Shown here: positions 1-6,168 of the stretch, piece after piece | Position numbering within the stretch: position 1 is the stretch's first letter | Layout: each line of letters begins with the position of its first letter | Origin: Geobacter sp. | GTDB taxonomy: Bacteria; Desulfobacterota; Desulfuromonadia; Geobacterales; Geobacteraceae | Direction of reading: 5' to 3' | DNA: 11,386 nucleotides | Assembly (NCBI GenBank): GCA_003857395.1 | Contig: RPRC01000201.1 | Coordinates: 1 to 11,386, forward strand | Translations under genes and position numbers: made by a program | Notes under the pieces: generated by a model | What the model was told of the DNA's origin: nothing | Database searches by the model: none | The model's input: only the letters and a program-made list of their open reading frames with translations

Positions 1-715
1 CCTTGAGAGCCTCGTAGCTTTGGCCGCCTGCCACGAGCTGGATTTTGTCGCCGTTTTTCAATGTGCCGTCAAAGATGCGCAGCAGGATGATGACTCCCTG
101 GTACTGGTCATACCAAGAGTCGAAGAGCAGGGCCTTGAGGGGGGCTTTGAAATCACCTACCGGTGGCGGTATCTTGCGTACTATCTCTTCAAGGATTTCC
201 CGGGTTCCAATCCCTTCCTTTGCGCTTGCCAGAACTGCGTCGTGGGCATCGATACCGATGATTTCTTCGATCTCTTCCTTGACCCGTTCCGGTTCCGCGG
301 CAGGGAGGTCAATTTTGTTCAGTACCGGGAAGACCTCAAGATTATTGTCGATGGCCAGGTACACGTTGGCAAGGGTCTGAGCCTCGACTCCCTGGGAAGC
401 GTCTACCACCAGAAGTGCGCCCTCACAGGCAGCCAGAGAGCGTGACACCTCATAGGTGAAATCTACATGGCCCGGGGTGTCGATCAGGTTGAGGATATAG
501 GTGACGCCGTCCATTGCTCGGTAGGAGAGCCGGACGGTCTGGGCCTTGATGGTGATGCCGCGTTCCCGCTCAAGGTCCATCTTGTCCAGGAACTGGTTCT
601 GTTTCTCCCTGTCTGACAGTGCTCCGGTGTACTCAAGGAGCCGGTCTGCGAGGGTGGATTTTCCGTGGTCAATGTGGGCGATAATGGAAAAATTGCGAAT
701 CGTGCTGATAGTCAT
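1..715 (-). CDS. lepA: Elongation factor 4 (LepA), N-terminal 238 residues, cut by left edge
   Basis: Translational GTPase EF4/LepA, which acts on the ribosome; proposed roles are back-translocation and help in 30S assembly or initiation. The visible part holds the complete G domain: P-loop AHIDHGKS at residues 13-20, switch I RGITI at about 52-56, DTPGH at 79-83 and NKID at 133-136. The start of domain II follows ([19 protein letters not shown], about 207-225). The family is about 600 residues long, so roughly 360 residues, including the diagnostic C-terminal domain, lie outside the window. The ATG at 715 is preceded by AGGAT (721-725) with 5-7 bases of spacing, and the product starts [20 protein letters not shown] as LepA proteins do. 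It is last in the minus-strand run, 177 bp after lptD, and probably has its own promoter (831-859). LepA is preferred over EF-G or TypA because of the N-terminal sequence and the [20 protein letters not shown] stretch. Confidence 0.96.
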   Translation of the reverse strand, partial: MTISTIRNFSIIAHIDHGKSTLADRLLEYTGALSDREKQNQFLDKMDLERERGITIKAQTVRLSYRAMDGVTYILNLIDTPGHVDFTYEVSRSLAACEGALLVVDASQGVEAQTLANVYLAIDNNLEVFPVLNKIDLPAAEPERVKEEIEEIIGIDAHDAVLASAKEGIGTREILEEIVRKIPPPVGDFKAPLKALLFDSWYDQYQGVIILLRIFDGTLKNGDKIQLVAGGQSYEALK

Positions 716-762
716 TCAGTATCCTGCTGTATTTATCGTAGAAGGCTCCGCATCGGCTGATC

Positions 763-802
763 GGAAACCAGTAGTTTCTCGGAGTTTCCAGAAGGAAACC
801 AG
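763..802. repeat. Duplicated GGAAACCAG with two small hairpins in the lepA leader
   Basis: GGAAACCAG occurs at 763-771 and again at 794-802. Each copy takes part in a small perfect hairpin: GAAAC (764-768) with GTTTC (774-778) around a 5-base loop, and GTTTCC (784-789) with GGAAAC (794-799) around a 4-base loop. They lie between the proposed lepA promoter and its start codon. No T-run follows on either strand, so they are not convincing intrinsic terminators. A translational or protein-binding role is possible but unsupported. Confidence 0.35.
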
Positions 803-830
803 CTACGTCAAAAGGTGATCAAAATTTAGA

Positions 831-859
831 AGAATATAGAAAATACCTGTTGTTGTAAA
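831..859 (-). promoter_or_regulatory. Candidate sigma70-type promoter for lepA
   Basis: Read on the minus strand, TTTACA (859-854) is followed by exactly 17 bases and then TATTCT (836-831), a good match to -35/-10 spacing. It lies just downstream of the lptD stop and would start transcription near 824, giving lepA a leader of about 110 nt that includes the two small hairpins at 764-799. The region is A+T-rich compared with its surroundings. No start-site data exist, so this is a pattern match only. Confidence 0.4.
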
Positions 860-892
860 GGGAAAACAGGGAAGCTGTGGAGGGATTGCCCG

Positions 893-2962
893 CTAGAATG
901 CCTTGAATTTACCGAGTGCCCCTATCCCGGAAAGGCTGAAGCTCACCAGGAAACTTCTTTCGCCGGGACGTTCGCGATAGGAAAAGATCAGTCCCCAGCA
1001 CTGTTGCTTGAATTCCAGGGAATAGTAGGATTCCAGGAAGTCTTTCGAGTCGATAGAATAGCGGGTCATGTACTGGAAAACGAACGGCTCAATGTAGCTG
1101 ATGGCTACCCCTCCCTCAAGGTAACGGACCTCATCACGGGAAAAACGGTAGCCGAGCCGTGCCGAGTTGCCAGCGCTGTCGGAGACATCCGCGGCAATAT
1201 TTATGGTTGAGAAGTTTGTCTGGTAGATGTTGAAGCGGCTGTCCAGCAAGAGGGAAAGGCGGTCCGTTGGATTCACCCTTGTCTCAATCCGGATGTCGGT
1301 GAAGGAGCGCTGGTCGTCAACGAGTGTCAAAATATCACGACGGGTGCCACTGAATTCATACCCCTGGGATATTCTCAGATAGGCAAGATCCCGGTAGGTG
1401 GCCGGGCTGTCTGGTGACGGGAATTTGCCGGTCAGGTAGTTCGTGATCGAGTAGCTGATCATGTTCTGGGCTACCTGCCTGTCCACAAAGTCAAAGAAGG
1501 GCAGACTATCCTGATTTTTTAACGGCAAATAGGAGTAACTGATTTCTGGAATGATGGAGTGTTTTACCCTTTTCAGGTTGCCCCAATCCAGGTCATAGAC
1601 GCGCGTGAGAGTGGAGGAGAGCGAGGCCCCTACGTCGGGAATTCCGCTATCGCTTGTACCTGAGGCAGTTTCCCCGCCATAGGTGTTGTAGAATCGTTGC
1701 AGGTAACCAACCCAGGCGGCACTTTCAATCCCTGGTATGGGGGAACTGTAGAAGGACAGCATTGGATGCACGGAGAGGCGCTGACCCTGCAGCCCGCTTT
1801 GTCGGTAAAAGTTTGTGAAAGTCGAGTCGAGGGAAACATAGAAAGGGGTGTCAGCCAGTTGCTGCTTGAGACTGGTAAAGGTGAGGATGGGCAGTTCCTG
1901 GAGAGTTGCTTTGTTGTTTTCGGCGTACAGGTCTTCGGTATAGCGTAGCTCGGATGTCAGGGAGAACCGTTCCCAGTGTTTCGTGATGAATGCGGAGCTT
2001 TCGAGATACTGTTTGTTATACTCCCCGGTGGTTTCACCGAAATCCCGATAGAATTCGCGATCCAGGGTTAGTTCGATATTTGAACTGAAGAAAAGGGTTG
2101 GAGAGAATGACTGTTGGTGGTTCAAGAGGAAGTTGCCGCGCATTTCGCTTTTATTTGTATCGTAGATGAGGTAGGCATTTGCCGCCCCATGCCCGCCCGA
2201 ACGCATCAGGTACCGGTAATTGGCACCAATACCCACTCCGCGGTCAGTTTGTATGTCCAGAACGAAGGTCGCATCCTGACTTGGTGATATGACCAGATAG
2301 GAGGGAATTTCAAGGTAGAAGCCTTTTTTGGATGAAGCACCTGTACGGGGTATCATGAGTCCTGACTGGCGCTCTTCCAGAACCGGGTACATGATATAGG
2401 GAAAGTAAAGGACCGGGATGTCTTTGATATAGAATACGGCATGCTTTCCGACGGCATAATCGTTTCTCGACACGTCCAGTTCCGCTACTTTGAATTTCCA
2501 GCTGGGAACATCTCCGTCGCAGGTGGTAAAGGTACCGTTTTCAATATGGTAGTCATCCTCGCCCGTTTTCTGCAGTGTCTTGCCGGTAAGGCGGAAGTTG
2601 CCATTTTTGACGAAAAGGGTGGCATCCTGGATCTCACCTTTATCCGTTTCCATGTCAATGGTCGCCCGGGTTCCCTCCAGGGTGTTTTCATCTTTTATGA
2701 AAAGTACATTACCTTCTGCAACGGCTTGATTATCCTGTTGCCGGAAGGAAACCGTGTCGGCGAAAAGAATAATGCCGCTCCAGTCGATTCGTACTTTGCC
2801 GGTGGCATTGTATGCGTCGCTGTCTTTGTCGTAACCGACTGTGTCAGCATTGATTTTTATTCCCCCCGAGTCGGGGAGCATGGACTCAAGCGCTGGGGAA
2901 GGGACGACACAGGCAAGGAGTAAAGATGAGGCAAGCAGGAATTGTCTGAGAATATTTTTCAT
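893..2962 (-). CDS. lptD: LPS-assembly protein LptD (OstA/Imp)
   Basis: Outer-membrane beta-barrel that, with LptE, inserts lipopolysaccharide into the outer leaflet at the end of the Lpt bridge. The 689 residues start with a signal peptide (charged MKNILRQ, hydrophobic core to about residue 20, likely cleavage after SPA at 24). A periplasmic LptA-like domain follows (about 33-145), then the conserved linker with RQSGLMIPRTG, then the barrel, which ends in the C-terminal Phe typical of outer-membrane barrels. The mature protein has only two cysteines: Cys148 (NGTFTTCDGDVPSW) and Cys655 (KQQCWGL). By motif they match E. coli Cys173 and Cys725, one of the two native interdomain disulfides. It begins 12 bp after folC, and no strong Shine-Dalgarno precedes the ATG (only a GGA four bases away), which suggests coupling to folC translation. 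It is shorter than the E. coli protein (784 residues), mostly through a shorter N-terminus and loops. Confidence 0.95.
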   Translation of the reverse strand: MKNILRQFLLASSLLLACVVPSPALESMLPDSGGIKINADTVGYDKDSDAYNATGKVRIDWSGIILFADTVSFRQQDNQAVAEGNVLFIKDENTLEGTRATIDMETDKGEIQDATLFVKNGNFRLTGKTLQKTGEDDYHIENGTFTTCDGDVPSWKFKVAELDVSRNDYAVGKHAVFYIKDIPVLYFPYIMYPVLEERQSGLMIPRTGASSKKGFYLEIPSYLVISPSQDATFVLDIQTDRGVGIGANYRYLMRSGGHGAANAYLIYDTNKSEMRGNFLLNHQQSFSPTLFFSSNIELTLDREFYRDFGETTGEYNKQYLESSAFITKHWERFSLTSELRYTEDLYAENNKATLQELPILTFTSLKQQLADTPFYVSLDSTFTNFYRQSGLQGQRLSVHPMLSFYSSPIPGIESAAWVGYLQRFYNTYGGETASGTSDSGIPDVGASLSSTLTRVYDLDWGNLKRVKHSIIPEISYSYLPLKNQDSLPFFDFVDRQVAQNMISYSITNYLTGKFPSPDSPATYRDLAYLRISQGYEFSGTRRDILTLVDDQRSFTDIRIETRVNPTDRLSLLLDSRFNIYQTNFSTINIAADVSDSAGNSARLGYRFSRDEVRYLEGGVAISYIEPFVFQYMTRYSIDSKDFLESYYSLEFKQQCWGLIFSYRERPGERSFLVSFSLSGIGALGKFKAF

Positions 2963-2974
2963 GGAATCCGGGTC

Positions 2975-4252
2975 TTATCCGCGAAAAGGTTCGAATGTCT
3001 GTGAGAGTAGCCTAGCCCGTGCTTCGCCGACCACGAAGAGTGAGCCGCAAACGAGGATTAGATCCTCCGGGTGTGCCACATTGAAAGCCGTTTCCAATCC
3101 CTCGGTAACACTGCCGGCATCGATCGCCGGGTATCCGAGGGCTCGGCAGTGATCCGCAAGTTCACGGGAGGTAAGGCCACGCGGAACAGAAGGACATACC
3201 GTTATAACGGAATCGGCAGCGGGAAGGAGCGGTGCGAGGATGCCGTCCGCGTCCTTGTCTCCGACAACGCCTGCCACAAGAATGAGCGCTCTCCGGGGGA
3301 TGCCAGCCAAGGCCTCAGCCAAGACCTTTGCCCCTGCCGGGTTGTGTGCTCCATCGAGAAGAACGCGGGGAGGTCCGGGGAACAATTCCATTCTTCCCGG
3401 CCAGGATGCGTGTTCCGCACCCGTTCGCACGCAGTCCGTGGTAAGAGAAATTCCCTGCTGGTCCAGCAATTCCGCGGCACAAAGGGCAGTTGCGAGGTTC
3501 ATTGCCTGATAACGGCCCGGTATTCCCGGTCGCAGCGCGTGCAGTTTCCAGTTGAGTCCGGAGTAAGCCAGGCCGTTACTTTCCCAGGTGGCGCTGAAAT
3601 CGCTTCCTGCCTGGTAAAGAGGGCTATTCATTTCTCTGCAGTGCTGGCGGATTACCTCTCGTGCATCGGTTGGCTGGAAAGAGCTGACCACCGGGCGTCC
3701 TGCTTTGACGATACCGGCCTTTTCGCGAGCAATCATGCCAATGGTGTTCCCAAGGTAGTGGGAGTGGTCAAGGGCGATCGGGGTAATGATCGAAAGGATG
3801 CCTCCTGATGCGACATTTGTAGCATCGAAGCGTCCGCCCATGCCGACTTCCATCACCGCTGCTGCTACTCCCTGTTCGGCAAAAAAGAGATAAGCCATGG
3901 CAGTGACGATCTCAAAAAAAGTGGTTCCTTCCGGAGCAGCGAAGAGTACCCGCTCAGCCAGAGTAACCACCTCATCCTCGGAGATCTCTGTGCCGTTTAT
4001 GCGGATACGCTCCGTGAATGCGACCAGGTGCGGAGACGTGAACAGCCCGGCCTTGTGGCCTCCAGCCGTGAGAATCGAAGACAGGAAGGCCGCCGTCGAT
4101 CCTTTGCCGTTGGTTCCGGCCACATGGATGATCTTCACGGCATCCTGGGGGTCCGAAAGGGCGCGCAGCGTGGCTCGAATCCTTTCAAGCCCCGGTTTCA
4201 TGCCGAAACGGGCCAGCCCGTAGATGTGAGACATCGTTTCCTGATAGGTCAT
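2975..4252 (-). CDS. folC: Bifunctional folylpolyglutamate synthase / dihydrofolate synthase
   Basis: Cytoplasmic Mur-ligase-family enzyme that adds glutamate to dihydropteroate and/or extends the polyglutamate tail of folates using ATP. The 425 residues match the usual family length. Visible motifs: P-loop AGTNGKGST (45-53), TSPHLVAFTERIR (72-84), EVGMGGRFDATN (135-146), LDHSHYLG (161-168), REKAGIVKAG (176-185, holding the lysine that is carbamylated in this family), and in the C-terminal domain LLDGAHNPAGA and GDKDADG. The N-terminus (MTYQETMSHIYGLARFGMKPG) aligns with the usual start. The Shine-Dalgarno before the ATG at 4252 is poor; AGGA before the internal ATG at residue 7 is slightly better, but that start would trim a normally present segment. 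It lies 29 bp after accD and 12 bp before lptD, as in the common accD-folC pairing. Whether it has both activities or only the synthase cannot be told from sequence. Confidence 0.95.
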   Translation of the reverse strand: MTYQETMSHIYGLARFGMKPGLERIRATLRALSDPQDAVKIIHVAGTNGKGSTAAFLSSILTAGGHKAGLFTSPHLVAFTERIRINGTEISEDEVVTLAERVLFAAPEGTTFFEIVTAMAYLFFAEQGVAAAVMEVGMGGRFDATNVASGGILSIITPIALDHSHYLGNTIGMIAREKAGIVKAGRPVVSSFQPTDAREVIRQHCREMNSPLYQAGSDFSATWESNGLAYSGLNWKLHALRPGIPGRYQAMNLATALCAAELLDQQGISLTTDCVRTGAEHASWPGRMELFPGPPRVLLDGAHNPAGAKVLAEALAGIPRRALILVAGVVGDKDADGILAPLLPAADSVITVCPSVPRGLTSRELADHCRALGYPAIDAGSVTEGLETAFNVAHPEDLILVCGSLFVVGEARARLLSQTFEPFRG

Positions 4253-4281
4253 GGTGGCGGCGATGGTGTTCTGTCCGCTTT

Positions 4282-5163
4282 TCAGCTACGAGAAGCTTTC
4301 CCTGCTTTAGCCGGGGCCGGCCGGTAGAGCATGTTTACGACCTGGGAAAGTCGCTGTCTCATGTCTTTCCTCGGCACAATCAGGTCGACCATGCCGTGTT
4401 CCAGGAGATACTCGGCTCGCTGGAAGCCCTCGGGCAGCTTCTGTCTGATGGTCTGTTCGATGACCCGGGGGCCGGCAAATCCGATCAGGGCCTTGGGTTC
4501 CGCCATGATGATATCGCCAAGCATGGCAAAACTGGCAGTTACTCCGCCGGTGGTCGGGTCGGTCAGCACCGAGATATAGGGCAGGCCCGCTTCACGGAGG
4601 CGGGCAAGAGCGGCGGATGTCTTCACCATCTGCATGAGAGAGATGATACTCTCCTGCATTCGAGCTCCTCCCGAAGAGGAAAAGACCACGGCTGGCGTCT
4701 GCCGTTCAATGGCTCGCTCGATAACCCTGGTAATCTTTTCTCCAACAACGCTGCCCATGCTTCCACCCATGAAGGTGAATTCAAATACGGCAATTTGAAT
4801 GGGCGTGCCGTCGAGCATGCCTTCGCCACAGACCACAGCCTCATTGCCGGGTCCTTTCTGCATGGCTGCCTGGATTCTATCCTGATAGCTCTTCGTGTCC
4901 TGAAACTCGAGAAAGTCGATTGACTCCAGGGTACCGTCAAACTCGGTAAAGGTTTCCGGATCAAGGATGAGGTCGAGACGCTCTTTTGCGGGGATCCGGA
5001 AATGATAGTCGCACTTCGGACAGACGTTGAGGTTTTTCTCCACCTCTTTCGTATAAATAATCTCACTGCAACTTTTGCATTTCGTCCAGAGTCCCTCGGG
5101 AACCCGGACCTTTTTTTCTTCTTTTTGCGCAATTGGTGCTTTTTCTCTTGAAAACCAGCCCAT
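4282..5163 (-). CDS. accD: Acetyl-CoA carboxylase carboxyltransferase subunit beta
   Basis: Beta subunit of the carboxyltransferase half of acetyl-CoA carboxylase. With AccA it moves the carboxyl group from biotinyl-AccB to acetyl-CoA, giving malonyl-CoA for fatty acid synthesis. The 293 residues begin with MGWFSREKAP and a four-cysteine zinc ribbon (Cys29-x2-Cys32, Cys48-x2-Cys51). The crotonase-fold carboxyltransferase domain follows, with FTFMGGSMGSVVGEKI (129-144), the glycine-rich SSSGGARMQES (162-172), DPTTGGVTASFAMLGD (202-217) and GPRVIEQTI (231-239). The ATG at 5163 has GAGG seven bases upstream, a good ribosome binding site. It lies between trpA (183 bp upstream) and folC (29 bp downstream). 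In E. coli, AccA/AccD bind their own mRNA through the zinc domain; the hairpin at 5209-5234 in the likely leader is therefore of interest, but no such control is shown here. Confidence 0.97.
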   Translation of the reverse strand: MGWFSREKAPIAQKEEKKVRVPEGLWTKCKSCSEIIYTKEVEKNLNVCPKCDYHFRIPAKERLDLILDPETFTEFDGTLESIDFLEFQDTKSYQDRIQAAMQKGPGNEAVVCGEGMLDGTPIQIAVFEFTFMGGSMGSVVGEKITRVIERAIERQTPAVVFSSSGGARMQESIISLMQMVKTSAALARLREAGLPYISVLTDPTTGGVTASFAMLGDIIMAEPKALIGFAGPRVIEQTIRQKLPEGFQRAEYLLEHGMVDLIVPRKDMRQRLSQVVNMLYRPAPAKAGKASRS

Positions 5164-5208
5164 AGTTATGCCTCGTTAATGTAAAGTTCCCGTGCCCCGG
5201 ACCGTTTC

Positions 5209-5234
5209 CTGCCTGCACATGTATTGGCAGGCAG
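5209..5234 (-). other. 8-bp perfect hairpin in the trpA-accD spacer
   Basis: CTGCCTGC (5209-5216) pairs perfectly with GCAGGCAG (5227-5234) around a 10-base loop that itself contains ACATGT. It lies 46 bases before the accD start in the 183-bp gap after trpA. No T-run follows on either strand, so it is not an ordinary intrinsic terminator. It could be an mRNA processing or stability element, or a site controlling accD translation. No convincing promoter was found in the same spacer, and the rest of the spacer (5164-5347) shows nothing else recognisable. Confidence 0.45.
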
Positions 5235-5347
5235 TTCTCCTGCTGGTGAGAGGCGCCGTCGAGAATGCCGGAAAATTGCTAGGGTTGCCACGGTACCATG
5301 TCGTTGTGGAAAAAGGGAAGTGAAAAGGGGCACAGCAGCGGTTTTGC

Positions 5348-6163
5348 TCAGTTTCCCGCGGTCGCGGCACGAATACCTGCTTTGAGGGAAGAGACGAATT
5401 CCCGAACCTTTTCCTTCAGTTCCATCCCATGGTAGTCCTCAAACAGCTTTACCAGGGCACTGCCCACAACTACGCCATCTCCGAGCGCTGCTACGGTGCC
5501 GGCCTGGGTTGAATCGGAAATTCCGAAGCCGACGACCAGGGGCATACTGGTTGCGTTCCGGATTTTCTCCAATTCTTCAGCCAGGGTTGCCGAAATGTCC
5601 TTTCTGGCGCCTGTTACTCCGGTGACCGACACGTAATACAGAAAGCCTCTGCCATGTTTTACTACTTTCGCAATGCGACTCTCGTCGGAGGTCGGGGTCA
5701 GCAGGAAGATCGTATCGAGACCGCCTTTTCGGGCCACTGCCGAGAAACCCTCCGCGTCAGACTCTTCCGGAGGCAGATCCACCAGGATAATGCCGTCCAC
5801 TCCGGCGTCGACGGCATCAGCGACAAAACGCTCGGTACCATAGAAAAAAACCGGATTGTAGTATCCCATGAGGACCAAGGGAATTTCGGATGTTTTTCGT
5901 ACCGAGCGCACCATATCCAGGATTTTCGGCAGCGTTGCTCCGCCGCTGAGGGCCCGCTCGGAAGACAGCTGGATAGTCGGCCCATCGGCCATCGGGTCTG
6001 AGAAGGGTATACCGAGCTCGATAATGTCGGCACCGGCGCTTTCCAACTCCCGGATAATGTCTGGAGTGGTTTCCAGGTCCGGATCTCCGGCTGTTATAAA
6101 AGTCACGAGAGCCTTCTCGTTATTCTTGCCCAATTTTCTAAAGGTTTCGGCGAGTCTGCTCAT
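5348..6163 (-). CDS. trpA: Tryptophan synthase alpha chain
   Basis: Alpha subunit of tryptophan synthase. It cleaves indole-3-glycerol phosphate to indole and glyceraldehyde 3-phosphate and passes indole to TrpB. It is a TIM barrel with the family signature [17 protein letters not shown]; other motifs are [49 protein letters not shown] and the phosphate-binding GFGIS and GSALV. I chose the ATG at 6163, not the one at 6169, because AGG lies 8 bases before 6163 but only 2 before 6169. With this start the catalytic acids number Glu49 and Asp60, exactly as in Salmonella TrpA, and the protein is 271 residues (Salmonella 268). The ATG at 6169 would add Met-Thr and share one base with the MCP stop (TAATG). 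TrpB is not in the window: a chemoreceptor occupies the position where trpB usually sits. Confidence 0.95.
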   Translation of the reverse strand: MSRLAETFRKLGKNNEKALVTFITAGDPDLETTPDIIRELESAGADIIELGIPFSDPMADGPTIQLSSERALSGGATLPKILDMVRSVRKTSEIPLVLMGYYNPVFFYGTERFVADAVDAGVDGIILVDLPPEESDAEGFSAVARKGGLDTIFLLTPTSDESRIAKVVKHGRGFLYYVSVTGVTGARKDISATLAEELEKIRNATSMPLVVGFGISDSTQAGTVAALGDGVVVGSALVKLFEDYHGMELKEKVREFVSSLKAGIRAATAGN

Positions 6164-6168
6164 GGTCA

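Noticed and set aside
2905..2912. Possible lipobox (LLAC) in the LptD signal peptide
   Set aside because: LptD is an outer-membrane barrel, not a lipoprotein. The -2 position is Leu, and a signal peptidase I site after SPA follows a few residues later.
2441..2923. 160-codon plus-strand open frame opposite the lptD N-terminus
   Set aside because: Antisense to well-supported lptD. The hydrophobic stretches arise from the complementary strand and no start signal is seen.
3071..3808. 245-codon plus-strand open frame opposite folC
   Set aside because: It runs antisense through an intact FolC with all motifs present. The translation shows no family features, so it is a shadow frame.
5276..5290. 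TGGCAACCCTAGCAA on the minus strand as a sigma54 promoter for accD
   Set aside because: The GG-to-GC spacing is not correct and the -12 element reads AGCAA, not TTGCA.
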